A stretch of 64,000 bases of DNA from Torreya grandis (GCA_037957365.1 JARHVA010006311.1:124001-188000); one strand, 5' to 3'. Shown: positions 12,342 to 23,873, counted from the stretch's first letter. The notes: a model not told the origin generated them from the sequence alone. Numbers and translations: made by a program.

Positions 12342-13047
12342 TTTTGATAGTTTTTTTGATCTCACAAGTTGTACTTGGTTGTGGATTTTGATGCATGGAT
12401 ATATTTCTTTCCATCACATGTATTTATCTTTTGTTGTATATGTTATGAGATATATATGTTGAGTGTTTTCTTTTTTAGAATTATGTGATACACATGCATA
12501 GTTAAAAAGGAAGAGACAAAAATCACTTAAAAAATATAAGTAATTGAAAACAAATGTACTACACACTATATCATGATGGAAAATTTGTAATAACAAAAGA
12601 CAATGAAATATAATAAACCAAAGATAGTAAAGAGGGTAAAAAATATTTTTAAACCATATAAAATATTTGCATCAAATTAAAATAAGTAAAATCACACTAT
12701 ATCACATTAGGAAGTATGAAAATAAATTAAAAACCAAATGCTGTAAAAATAAAATAATTAAGTCAATCAATCATATTAAATCACGTTGGGAAGTATAAAA
12801 GAGAAGACAAAATTGAAAAATTATATTAAATTAATCACACTAATTCAAGCTAGGAAGTATGAAAATTTTAATAAAATGGTTTTAAGCATATATGCAATTA
12901 GAAAAAAAAAGTGAAATATTAATGAAGTAATCATAAAACATATTATATCAAGATGGGAAGCATGTCAATGGTGAATAACTCATAATCAATTACTACTTAT
13001 CTCAAGTTTGACACATGTAATTTGATTCTGACTTGGGTATTATAATA

Positions 13048-13200
13048 TTTTGTGAGGATGGCTTAGTCCTATCCATGGGATTACACTTTAACTCACAAAA
13101 GGAACACCAATGATGTGTAAACAACTAAAAGGAGTTTATAATGTGGTAATTTGTGAGGAAGGCGTAGTCCTATCCATGGTCTTACAATGCAACTCACAAA
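13048..13200. repeat. Pair of ~52-bp repeats with inverted ends
   Basis: Units at 13,048-13,099 and 13,150-13,200 are about 102 bp apart and share TTTGTGAGG, TAGTCCTATCCATGG and AACTCACAAA. Each begins TTTGTGAG and ends CTCACAAA, so each single unit can form a stem-loop. Confidence 0.75.
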
Positions 13201-15471
13201 TAGAAACCTTAGGGGGAATGATCAATTAAAAAAAATAATATTTCTCAACGGAAAACATTAAGAATGTTGTAAATGGAAGAGGGAATGTAAAAATCATAAC
13301 ATAGGCATCTATGAGAAGACATTAAGAAACATGAGGCACAATAAGTATGTAAGAAAGATACTAAGTGGTTAGTGACCATCAAAATACAAAGGATACCCAC
13401 TCACAATAAGCACAAATCTATATAGGAAAATAAGTGAGATACGAAGACTGACTCATGTTGGTTATATGAACAATAAAATTAAAATGGACCTACCTTCCCA
13501 CAACATGTTCCCCATTCCTCAGGGCTTCTTACAAAGCCATCGATCTACCATGAAGATTGGGTACTTGTGTGAGAAAGTAGGTAGCCCTAAGATATTTTTT
13601 TACTCTCCTTTCCCAATCTATTGGACTACCACACCCTAATGTATCTTGACTCTATCATGACACCAAATGTGGAGTTTTAACTTTGATTAAAAAAAGGATG
13701 TGTTACGAATCACATCTTTTAGTTTGATTTTGAATTTTGAAATTTGTATGTGTCCTTTTTTATCATTTCTTTTTATTTAAATGATTTGACTTTTAAATTT
13801 TATGGGTTTCAATATTCCTCCTCAATATGGATTTGGAATAACCAACATGAGTGATAAAAGTGATACACATAAATGAGCTTTATACTTTAGCCAAAGGAAG
13901 CTAAGCATCCAAAGATATGACTGACTAAACACTTACACTTACCTATGAAGTAGTATGTTATCTCAAGTTTCAACCATGTGTATGCTTAGTATGCAAAAGG
14001 AGAATAAGGGAATAAAAGGAGATTCAAAGTATATCGATAAGAATATGATTACAAAGATATGACTTGTTTGATAATTGACCACATGGTAAAGAAGGATTAC
14101 TAAGGTGACCAAGATTTGTATAACCAAGTCACAATAATATTTATTAATGTTGTTGAGATAAGGTAAAAAACAAGCATGAGAAAAGACAAAGACATCCATG
14201 AAAAATTAATGAAATCATAAGTATAAATATGTAATCATGGAAAGCATGAAAATAAACCATAAGTAAAGATAAAATAATAGGAAATTATATATAACATAAA
14301 TTGTATTATATAAATATCCATGTGAAATAGATAAGTGAAAGGGAAATTTGACACATATTCAAATGATATAAGATTTTAAAAAGTGGATCACAATTCCAAT
14401 CAAAAATCATAATGAAGACTAAAGTGAAATAACACCATGCCATGTTCACAAATACTAATAAATCTATCCACAAATATTATCCATAACATCTTCTATATCT
14501 TTGTGAAGCTGGATCCTAACTATAACAAGAGTCTCATTGATCCTCAAGGAAAGTTGTGAAAAGACCTCTTGTCAAATCTCCTCAATAAAAAATATAGGTA
14601 TATCTAAAATATCATGCTCATGAGGTCTCTTGTGCATATAATGTTCAATAAGGGGAATATATGTTGGAATTTTAATGGTATCCATGGGATAAGAAGATGG
14701 TACCACCTATGGAGAAGGAACCACATATGGGGGAGAAGACACAGGTGTTATGAGAGCCACATGTAAAGAAGTATGAGCCTTATTATGTGGATGACTTGTG
14801 GGAGGAGGAATAAAAAGCATAGGGATGGTCATAAGGTGATCATGAAGATAATTATCATGGAGGTTAAATATATCAAAGAAGAAGAGGTCATAGTATGAGG
14901 AGAAAAAATAGAAAGGAGAGGTTGAGAAGCAAAGGTGTCACCCTAAATGCATGAGATAATGTATGGGATGGTGAATGAGGTTATTTTACTTGACCACTTA
15001 TCATGAGATTGTAAATATTTGAAGAGTCTTTTCCTTGATCTTGAGGAAGCTTGTTAATGAAGAAGAGCATTTCAGGTGTGTACTCTAATTCCACCTAATC
15101 TTATAATGAGAAAATAGGATTATGAATTGATGATGAATGAAGAGGAGTCCCATAATTGATAGTGAAAGTTTCCACATGTACATTACTTTTATCTAAATTT
15201 GAAGACACAAGATATTTTGAGAAACCTATTGGGATTAATAAAGCTCATCATGTATGTTGGATTTAAAACTGCATTATCTTCAAACAATAAGTTCATGATG
15301 AGAAAAGGAGGCTAAAGTTGGGATGAAAATATAAAATCAAAAAATAAGGATACAGAGTTGAATAAGTTGACTATGTTTTGTAAACCATGGAACATAATAG
15401 GAATATAAAGATACATAGTCATATAGGTAGGTCAACTATGTCATATGAACTAGGGAACATAACATGAAGAT

Positions 15472-15476
15472 AAGGA
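15472..15476. other. Target-site duplication AAGGA, left of Copia A
   Basis: This 5-bp direct duplicate of 21,173-21,177 immediately flanks the TG and CA edges of the LTR pair. It confirms a retrotransposon integration event and fixes both element ends. Confidence 0.9.
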
Positions 15477-16185
15477 TGTTGGGGATTAACCAACAATATG
15501 ATTACACTTATGAAAACAATAAACCATAGAATTAAATCAAATAGATAAGTAACTAGAATCAGATAATAGCAAAGAACAAGAGATACAAGAAACCACCCTA
15601 AAAACATGTATTAAACTCTTTACAGAAGGAATACAATTGAAGAAACTTCTTTCTTCCACACCTCTCTCAGATGCACAAGATCTCTCTCTAGATCTCTATC
15701 CCTCAAGAGCTCTCTCTTTCAAGTACAATCAACTCCAATAACTTGGATTGATACAACTCTGTACTGTTCTTCAACATTCACACATAATGAACTACTACAA
15801 CCACACTAAGCTAAGAAGATCTAATTCTACATATAGAATTAGGAGACTTGAGCATGCACTTATAACCAACAGTTAAGCCTCTTGAACAAGGGCTCTAAAA
15901 ACAATCTTACTAATAATAGAGATGCAAACTTAAGACTAAGACTTAAACTCATCATGCAAACACTCGGTTTTGTCCTCGAAAATAGCATTCTGAATGCATA
16001 GGTAATCGACGCCGGTTCCTGCCTGCTTGCCTATGACCGACGTCAGCTGATCCTCTATCGATGTCAGCGTCTCTTCAACTGCACCTGACTGACATCGATC
16101 ACTCTTGACCGATGCTGGTGACTGTGTAAACCTGAAACTGTCAAATGTGCTCATATGTGAAGCTTTTAGGCTCCACACCTTAACA
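15477..16185 (-). repeat. Copia A 3' LTR (709 bp)
   Basis: Plus-strand edges are TGTTGGGG and CTTAACA. Its length equals that of the 5' LTR. A GACGTCGG-type cluster lies at 16,007-16,135, about 50-180 bp from the transcriptional 5' edge, where a U3 enhancer would be expected. Short frames inside it are not genes. Confidence 0.95.
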
Positions 16186-16198
16186 ATCTCCCACTTGG
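16186..16198 (-). other. Copia A polypurine tract
   Basis: The minus strand reads CCAAGTGGGAGAT directly before the TGTTAAGG start of the 3' LTR. This is where plus-strand DNA synthesis is primed. Confidence 0.85.
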
Positions 16199-16257
16199 AG
16201 ATAAACAGCTGCACCAGTACTTGTACAGCAACATCTTCTACCTCCTCCATCTTCAAC

Positions 16258-18154
16258 TCAATCATGAAGACCAACAAAAGTTGAATGAAGATTCAACTTC
16301 TCCTTTGTAACTAGCTTGGTTAACATATCAGCATGATTCTTGTCTGTATAGGTCTTCTCTAGCTTCAACTCACCATCTTCCAATACATGTCTTATGAAGT
16401 GGTACCTAAGCTATATGTGCTTGGTTCTTAAGTGAAAGGCTGAATTCTTAGCCAAATGGATTGCACTCTGACTGTCACTCTACAATCTGCAACTCTCTTG
16501 CTCCCTTCCAAGCTCTTTCATGAACCGTGTCATCCATATCATCTCTTTGCTAACCTCTATGGCTGCAATATACTCTACTTCTGTAGTTGACAAGGCAACA
16601 ACTTTCTGCAACTTTGATATCCAGCTAACCGCCGTTCCACCTACAGTGAAAACATATCTTGTGGTGCTCCTCCTGCCATCCAAATCACCTGCCATATCTG
16701 AATCTACATAACCATGTAGAGAAGTATCTGAACCTCCATAGCACAAGTGCCTACTACTGGTTTCTCTTAGATATCTGAGGATCCACTGAACTGATTTCCA
16801 ATGTTCCTTTCCTGGATTGGCCATATACTTACTTACAACACCCAGTACTTGGGCAATATCCGGTCTAGTACACACCATTGCATACATCAAACTTCCTACT
16901 GTGGAAGAATATGGAACCTTACTCATGTACTCTACCTCATCATGTGAATTAGGACATTTTTCTTTACTCAACTTAAAATGTCCAGCCAAAGGTGTGCTTA
17001 CCGGTTTAGCATCCTGCATATTGAACCATTTTAACACCTTGTCCACATAATCCTCTTGAGACAATATCAACCTGTGATTTTTCCTGTCTCTCTTAATGCT
17101 CATGCCAAGGATTTTCTTTGCTACTCCCAAATCCTTCATAGCAAAAGTTTGAGCTAATTTCACCTTAAGCTCAGAGATATCCTGCATGTGTGATCCTAAA
17201 ACCAGCATATCATCTACATACAATAATAGAATAATATATCTACCATTATCTAATCTCTTAAAATACACACAATGGTCAGATTGACACCTACTGTAGCCAT
17301 GCTTAGTCATAAACCTATCAAATTTCAAATACCACTGTCTAGGAGCTTGCTTGAGGCCATACAAGCTTTTTTTCAATCTGCACACTAACTTCTCCTTACC
17401 TTTGACCTCAAATCCTTCCGACTGTTCCATATAAATTTCCTCATCCAAATCTCCATGAAGAAACGTTGTCTTAACATCTAGCTGCTCAAGATGCAAATCC
17501 TCAACAGCAACCAAAGACAGTACAATCTATATAGAAGTCATTTTAACAACAGGAGAAAAAATCTCACCAAAATCAATACCTGGCTTTTGTGTAAATCCTT
17601 TCACTACCAATCTGGCCTTATATCTCATCTGTCCATTCTCACCTTCCTTCAACTTGTAGGTCCATCTGTTCTTCATTTTTCTCTTACCAGCTGGCAACTC
17701 AACCAAATCCCATGTTTGGTTGTCTCTTAAGGACTCCATCTCCTCAACCATGCCACGCTCCCACTGACTCTTGGACTCCACCTATATTGCTTCTTCAAAA
17801 CTCTCTAGTTCTCCACCATCAGTTAGCAATAAATAGAATAATGAAGGAGAATATCTAATTGGAGGCTTACTTACCCTTTTTGACCTCCTAATGGGTGTCT
17901 AAGACTCGTTCACAACACGTTGTCCACCCAAATTCTCTGACAGTGACCGACCTCGATCACCACTAGACCTGTTACTAGCCAACGTCGGTGCCTGTTCTAT
18001 CGATGTCAGTCTCTATATGACCGACATCGGTTTCTGTTCTGCCGACACCAGTTCCTATCCTGCTGACGTTGGTCTCTGTGTTTTCCTGCAAGTGATTATT
18101 TCTTTTTCCCACGAGCTCATTTTGGACTGTCACCTCATCCAATTCACCATTGCT
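16258..18154 (-). pseudogene. Copia A reverse transcriptase-RNase H, nonsense-mutated
   Basis: This is the C-terminal half of the polyprotein, which copies element RNA into DNA. The RT part opens with MESKSQWERGMVEEM and NRWTYKLKEGENG, and carries KARLVVKGFTQKPGIDF and LEQLDVKTTFLHGDLDEEIY. The active site LLLYVDDML is intact (YVDD at 17,209-17,220). RNase H follows with YVDSDMAGDLDGRRST and ALSTTEVEYIA, and the original frame ends at 16,258-16,260. Stops fall at 17,527-17,529 (TAG after MTSI) and 16,480-16,482 (TAG for Tyr, after ESCRL). The segment 17,782-18,154 is the integrase-RT linker, including the TDVG repeat at about 17,938-18,076. Confidence 0.9.
17938..18076 (-). repeat. GACGTCGG repeat cluster in the Copia A polyprotein linker
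   Basis: About seven decayed copies of ACCGACGTCGGT, roughly 21 bp apart, encode a TDVG-type repeat between integrase and RT. It is the counterpart of the clusters at 43,441-43,580 in Copia B and 48,381-48,540 in Copia C. Confidence 0.8.
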
Positions 18155-19306
18155 CTACCCAGATTGATTCAGCTTCTTCAACTGATCACTATACATCACC
18201 TTTTCATTGAAAACAACATCACGACTCCTAATTATCTTGTTAGTTTCTAGATTCCAAAATCTGAAACCAAAATCATCTGAGCCATAGCCAATAAATGTGC
18301 ACCTCATAGACTTAGCATCCAGCTTCTTTCTATTTTCCTTATCAATGTGCACAAAGGCTTCACACCCAAAAACCTTGAGGAATGAGAGATCTACCTTTTT
18401 ACCTGTCCATGCCTCTTCTGGAAATCCACCATCCAGAGCTGTAGAGGGTCCTTTGTTAATCAGGTACACTATAGTGTCAACAACTTCTGCCCAAAACTCT
18501 AAGGGCAAACCAACATGCAATCTTATACACCTTGCACACTCCATGATTGTTCTGTTCATCCTTTTAGCAATTCCATTCTACTGAGGTGTCCTTGGAACTA
18601 TCCTTTGCCTATGGATTCCATGCATATAAAAATACCAGTTGAACTTATAACTGTAGAACTCTCCACCATTGTCAGATCTCAGGCACTTCAATCTTTTGCT
18701 TGTTTCATTCTCAACCATAGCTTTCCAAATCTTAAAAGTCTCAAATACATCAGATTTATTCTTAATACAATAGATCCATACCTTTCTTGTAGCATCATCT
18801 ATGAATGAAACATAGTACTGTGATCCTCCAATAGAAGCTACCTGAGCCAGTCCCCACACATCTGTGTGAACAAGCTGTAACTTATGCTTCTTCTTGGTAG
18901 ACCCAGTCTTGAGAAAACTAACCCTTTTCTATTTTCCAAATACACAGTGCTCACAAAATTCTAGATCCATGTTTTTCAAATCTGAAAGTTTACCTTTAGA
19001 CTTAAGAATTGACATCCCCTTCTCACTCATGTGGCCAAGCCTTGAGTGCCACAATTTTGCATCCACATCTGAAGTAGATAATACAGAAGGAGAATTGTTA
19101 GTAACACAATTACACAAATAGAGAGTACCTACTCTCTTACCTCTAGCCATAACAAGTGCACCCTTGGTCACCTTCCAAGATTCTGCTGTGAGAGTTACTG
19201 TACAACCCTCATCCCCTAACTTTCCTACAAAAATCAAATTCCTCTTCAAGCTAGGAACATGCATCACATCTCTCAACACCCATGTGTTGCCGTTCTGCAT
19301 TTTCAG
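18155..19306 (-). pseudogene. Copia A GAG-pre-integrase and integrase, nonsense-mutated
   Basis: Integrase joins the cDNA to the chromosome in the nucleus. The frame opens with MQNGNTWVLRDVMHVPSLKRN, then the pre-integrase block LWHSRLGHMSEKGM and the zinc-binding CEHCVFGK. The catalytic core shows the first Asp in HTDVWG and the second in RSDNGGE. The catalytic Glu expected in NGIAERMN is Lys here (NGIAKRMN), so the core would be dead even without stops. TAG stops lie at 18,929-18,931 (after CVFGK), 18,578-18,580 (after RTPQ) and 18,155-18,157 (after NQSG), each where Copia B or C has CAG. The C-terminal part includes LKVFGCEAFVHI and RCTFIGYG. Confidence 0.9.
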
Positions 19307-20302
19307 CTACACTTTACCTTTGCCAATAATTTTACAAGGCTCATCATCCCCTAGATACACTATTCCAAAATCTCCATGGATATAGTCACTGAAATATTCC
19401 CTATTAGGGGTAGCATGAAAATATGCACCAGAATCTAACACCCAAGATTCTATATTATTATGCAAAGAGAATATTAAAGCATCTTGTGTAATACTTGCAA
19501 CCTTTGCTTCTTCTTTTCCTTCGTGCTGATTGTCCTCCTTAGGCTTTGACCAGCAATCTCTGCTTATGTGCCCCATCTTTCCACAATTCCAGCATTGTGG
19601 CTTCCTGCCATTTCTGGATTTGGATCTACCTCTCCCCTTAGACTTAGATCTTGATCTCCCTTTCTTGCTCTTCTCTTTTTGCCTTCCCTTGCTCTCAAAA
19701 CTTAAAGCATTCCCAGGTGTCTCTTTTGTGCTTTTCCTACAAATTTCCTCATTCAAGATAACACTAACAACATCCTCTACTTTTAAAATATTTGATGCAT
19801 ATGCAGTATTGCTAACTGCCATTACTAAGCTATGCCAGCTTTCAGGCAAAGAACATAATATTAAAAGAGATTTTATTTCATCATCAAATACAATTTTAAC
19901 TAAACTTAATTGATTTACAATACCATGGAAATCATTCAGGTGATTAGATACAGATCCACCTTCCTGCATATGCAAATTAAATAGATGCTTCATAAGATAT
20001 ACCTTATTAGAAGCTGAGGGTTTTTCATACACATTTGCTAAATTAGTCATCAACTCTACCGTTGTTTTTGCCTGTGATAAATTAGATATCACAGTAGATG
20101 CTAGACTCAGTCTTATAGACCCCAGAGCCTTTCTGTCAAGAACTTCCCATTCTTCATCATCCATGTCTGTGGGCTTCTTTTCAATCCCACCTAATGGTAA
20201 GTATAGATCTTTCTGATACAGATAGTCCTCTATCTGCATTCTCCAATGTTGATAATTTTTGCCATTGAACTTCTCCATTCTCAGTTTACTTTCTTCTGCC
20301 AT
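19307..20302 (-). pseudogene. Copia A Gag-protease
   Basis: I place the start at the ATG at 20,302; a longer frame to 20,314 uses GTG. The N-terminal Gag region begins MAEESKLRMEKFNGKNYQHW, followed by the helical capsid block (LCSLPESWHSLVMAV). A basic Arg/Ser/Lys tract comes next, then a CCHC zinc knuckle (CWNCGKMGHISRDC, near residues 241-254 of the longer frame) for RNA binding. The aspartic protease motif is WVLDSGAYFHATP (DSGA, near 294-297). The frame is open until TAG at 19,307-19,309, which replaces a Gln codon before LKMQNGNTW. This is the best-preserved Gag of the three related copies. Confidence 0.92.
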
Positions 20303-20448
20303 TGCTTCTCCCACTCAAATAGAAATCCCTGTAGAAACTCCTATGAGCAACCTGTAATCAATACACACTACACAGATCTGAACCACCTGTTAGTGAACCT
20401 GAGCTTTGATACCAATTATTAGATACCAAACTCTAAACCTACAACCAA

Positions 20449-20461
20449 GGCTCTGATACCA
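20449..20461 (-). other. Copia A primer-binding site (initiator Met tRNA type)
   Basis: The minus strand reads TGGTATCAGAGCC two bases from the 5' LTR. A second, decayed copy (TTGGTATCAAAGCTC) lies at about 20,399-20,414 with an extra ~48 bp between them. Copies B and C lack this, so the leader has been partly duplicated here. Confidence 0.9.
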
Positions 20462-20463
20462 CT

Positions 20464-21172
20464 TGTTGGGGATCAACCGACAATATGATTACACTTATGA
20501 AAGCAATAAATTGCGGAATTAAATCAGATAGATAAGTAACTAGAATTAGATAATAGCAAAGAACAAGAGATACAAGAAACCACCCTGAAAACTTGTATTA
20601 AACTCTTTACAGAAGGAATACAATTGAAGAAACTTCTTTCTTCCACACCTCTCTCAGATGCACAAGATCTCTCTCTAGATCTCTATCCCTTAAGAGCTCT
20701 CTCTCTCAAGTACAATCAACTCCAACAACCTGGATTGATACAACTCTGTATTGTTCTTCAACATTCACACACAATGAACTACTACAATCACACTAAGCTA
20801 AGAAGATCTAATTCCACATATAGAATTAGGAGACTTGAGCATGCACTTACAACCAACAGTTAAGCCTCTTAAACAAGGGCTCTAAAAACAATCTTACTAA
20901 TAATAGAGATGCGAACTTAAGACTAAGACTTAAACTCATCATGTAAACACTCAGTTCTGTCCTCAAAAATAACATTCTGGATGCATAGGTAACCGATGCC
21001 AGTTCCTACCTGCTTTCCTGTGACCAACGTTGGCCGATCCTCTGCCGACGCCACCGTCTCTTCAACTGCACCTGACCGACGTCAGTCGCTCTTGACCGAC
21101 GTCGGTGACTGTGTAAACCCAAAACTGTCAAATGCACTCATATGTGAAGCTTTTAGGCTCCACACCTTAACA
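20464..21172 (-). repeat. Copia A 5' LTR (709 bp)
   Basis: Edges are TGTTGGGG and CTTAACA on the plus strand. It is the same length as the 3' LTR and nearly identical by eye, which suggests a fairly recent insertion. It holds the GACGTCGG-type cluster at 20,990-21,115. Confidence 0.95.
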
Positions 21173-21298
21173 AAGGACACACAGTCATGCAAGTTAACTA
21201 TGTACTACAAGCAAGAAGGCTAAATAAGAAAATAAGGATACACAATCAGAGAAGTCAACTATGTACTATAGGAAAGAAGGCTAAATATTATATAAGAG

Positions 21299-22701
21299 AC
21301 TGTATCAACCAAAATGACAGTGTTATGAAACAAAAAAAACTAAAAGATAATTTTGAAGTAAAATGAAAGGAATCACACAAGAAATTGGATTAATGTGGTT
21401 GATCTAATTATAACACACAACACAAACCTTGCACCAACACTGACCAATGCAAGTTTTATAATACAACATATAATCATCAAAGAGAAATCAACAATTTAAA
21501 ATTAAATACTAACTAATTGATCATCATAAGTGTTATTAAGCTATAATAAATTTTAAATTGAATGTGATTAGGAAGTTGGCTGAAATAAGGAACTAAAAAT
21601 CAATCCAAGGTTGGTTTTAGGATGTTTAGGATGAAAAAGGATCTATATTGGCAATGGTACTAGCTTGATATTGGGGTCTACCCCCTCACTTCAAAATTGT
21701 ATATTGATAAGGGTATCAAGTGTTTTACAAATATATGCCATCAATCACATATTTATACTTCCTTCTTGATGATGAAATCCAAGTAGCCCTTAGGAAGACA
21801 AAAGTTTAATGCTTTTTGAATGAAAAGTGATGTGGTAGTGTGTGAAAAATATAAAAATAGTGTGACTAAAGTGGTAATTTTAAAAATCACATATTTAATC
21901 TATGCAATTTATTCTAAGCATGCAACTAACTGAAAAGGAAAGGTGAAATAATTACTAATAAATAGAGTTTAATTCCTTGATTTAGAATAGTACAAAGTTA
22001 GTTCAAGTGACATTGTATGAAAATAGTGTAGAATAGAGTCGACTGGGTTGTTATTATACTACATAATTAATATCTATAAGAACATAGTTGAATAGGTTGA
22101 CTATGTCTTTTATATGAAAGATGGACTACAGAATTATGTCGAACAAGTCAACCCAATTTTCTATAGGGTTGCATTTTTATAAGCTACAAACTTGTAAAAA
22201 ATAGTACTAAAAGAAAAACTGAAATGATAAAGAGAGAAAGGAAGGAACCATAATGGGCTTGAAAATTTTTATGTTATGATACTTAAATGTTATTTTAAAA
22301 TTTTACTAAGTTGACTGGTTCAACTAATTTTTCAAAACCCTGTATGCTGAAAAAGAAATGACAAACATAGTCAACTAGTTTGACTATGTTTACAAAAATG
22401 TATGTTGATAGACGAGAGTAATAGATATAGTTGACTAGTTTGACTATGTATATGAATTTATAACTGAAGAAGAATATTATGCCAAATTGTTTAATCTAAT
22501 AACTTGTATTTAGTGAAGACCTACACAGACAAAACATAATAATTTTGAAGTGACTATGTGTTAAGCCTATGCACAAAAAGTTATAACTATACTAAATGGT
22601 TCAATACAATATTATAAATATATAAAAATATAATATCATGAAAAAATGATGTCATGAAATAAAACCTATAAGGGTTTGATTCATGTTCAAGTTTACCAGA
22701 A
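21299..22701. other. AT-rich interior of the 16-kb unit with ACATAGTCAACTAG sites
   Basis: No gene is seen. Near-palindromic sites pairing ACATAGTCAA with TTTGACTATGT around CTAG lie at 22,364-22,391 and 22,427-22,451. Related GTCAAC motifs are scattered from 22,030 to 22,480. Confidence 0.5.
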
Positions 22702-23873
22702 TGTATACTAAGGTGAATGCAACTGCTTTATTAATCAATCCTACTTACACTTTTGATTATTGATACATTAGTTATTCAAAGTCATGACCAAGATGGATTT
22801 TCTAGACCTAACCAAAGGATATTTTACCACAATAACATCACTAGATAGGGTTTCAAAGCCTCTAGTCAAGCAAAACTATGCAATAACCCTAGCTAGGTCC
22901 TATGTTTTCATATTCACAAAGTAAATAACAAGTAAAGTAAAATCTAATCAAGGGCTCACCAAATCCTGCAAAAAAAAGTGGGGGTAGTAAACATAAAAAT
23001 TAAACATGCATAGAATATATATACTCACATAAATGCATAGGAAATCCTCATGCATGGAGATAAGTATAAATGCTAATCTATCTACTCTTACAAAGGAGGA
23101 ACAAAGTTAGGAATACTTACCTTTGAAGATGAGCCCATTGATCCTCAATCTCTCCCTTAGCGAATGTGATTTGTAAGAGGTTATTGTGGTATGTAATGAT
23201 AACAAAGATAATTAAACTCTAGGCCATACAACTTCTCTATGCATTTAAAAGACTTATCCACAAGACAAGATCTGTATCTACAAAGAAAGTATTGAAACCT
23301 TAAGTTATGTTCCTCAAGTAGAATGGTGGATAAGTAGATGTGCAATATAATATTCTTCTTCTTCTTATCCTAATAAATTATGGAAATGGATGTGTGTATA
23401 TAACTAAATCTAACCCTAAACCTTTTCAAAAGTTTAGCTGATAGGGTCAACCCAATCGAATCTATGTCATTATTGATAAAATCAAATTAGGTATTGGTCT
23501 AGGTCAGACAAGGGCCAACCTAGACCCTAATTATTTTTTATCAATTAGAGTACAAAGTCAATGGGGATGATAGTGTAATGTAACCATTAGAAAGGGTTTT
23601 AAGATTAGTTAAGGGCTAATGAAAGTGAAAAATGACTAAAGGAGCATGAAAAAGAGGAGGCAAAGCTTAGGGGAATGTTTTTAGGAGATTGGTGTGTAGA
23701 TAACAAGTGTAAGTATAGGAAAAACAATACTAGGAAGCACCAATGGTCTTCCCACCCCTTTTTCAATGCACCTTTAAGGTATGCACTCAGAGATATTGAG
23801 ACTCTATATGTTCTTTCAAGAGAGAAAGAATCAGTAATTGATAAAGTTTTAAAATATTATGCATATAAACACA
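22702..23873 (+). repeat. Right 1.1-kb terminal direct repeat of the 16-kb unit (LTR-like)
   Basis: Colinear with 7,864-8,933. It begins TGTATAC and ends AAACACA. It is about 100 bp longer than the left copy because of extra sequence near 22,970-23,060. No purine-rich tract is evident just before it. Confidence 0.6.

Larger units (their letters stand above)
11181..15348. other. Repeat-rich spacer inside the 16-kb unit
   Basis: No convincing gene is seen. The stretch holds a 58-bp AT run (12,281-12,338), four or five copies of a degenerate ~70-100-bp unit around GGAAGTATGAAAAT between 12,560 and 12,965, and a pair of ~52-bp stem-forming repeats (13,048-13,200). Short frames at 11,184-11,494 and 13,963-14,199 lack family features. 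Confidence 0.5.
15477..21172 (-). mobile_element. Copia A: complete Ty1/copia retrotransposon (Tork/Tnt1-like), coding-dead
   Basis: A 5,696-bp minus-strand element with two 709-bp LTRs, TG...CA ends, an AAGGA target duplication, a Met-tRNA PBS and a polypurine tract. The domain order gag, protease, integrase, reverse transcriptase, RNase H is that of Ty1/copia. The Gag N-terminus and the GTLY...LWHxRxGHMSEKG block resemble the Tnt1/Tork lineage. It shares its family with Copia B and C at 40.7-51.0 kb. At least six premature stops make it non-autonomous, five of them TAG at expected CAG (or similar) codons. It is inserted in the ~62-bp tandem repeats of the 16-kb unit. Confidence 0.95.
15349..21298. 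repeat. ~62-bp tandem repeat, four units, split by Copia A
   Basis: Units begin GGATAC/AGATAC/GGACAC at 15,349, 15,409, ~15,475 (continuing at 21,175) and 21,236. They are 60-66 bp long. Each holds a GT(C/T)(A/G)ACTATGT core and ends near GGAATATAA or AAGAAAATAA. Copia A entered inside the third unit; rejoining across the AAGGA target duplication restores the periodicity. Confidence 0.7.
7864..23873 (+). mobile_element. 16-kb composite unit with LTR-like ends, PMD relic and nested Copia A
   Basis: Two 1.1-kb direct repeats with TG...CA ends bound a 13.8-kb interior. Subtracting the 5.7-kb Copia A insertion leaves about 8 kb, a normal interior size for a plant LTR retrotransposon. The interior holds a plant mobile domain pseudogene on the plus strand and a block of ~62-bp tandem repeats. 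I recognise no reverse transcriptase or integrase, so it would be non-autonomous or too decayed to read. Orientation is inferred from the PMD frame. The absence of a clear PBS, polypurine tract and target duplication keeps confidence moderate. Confidence 0.45.

Noticed and set aside
12150..12462. Overlapping frames on both strands encoding IYIYIY runs
   Set aside because: They are produced by the (AT)29 microsatellite and are not genes.
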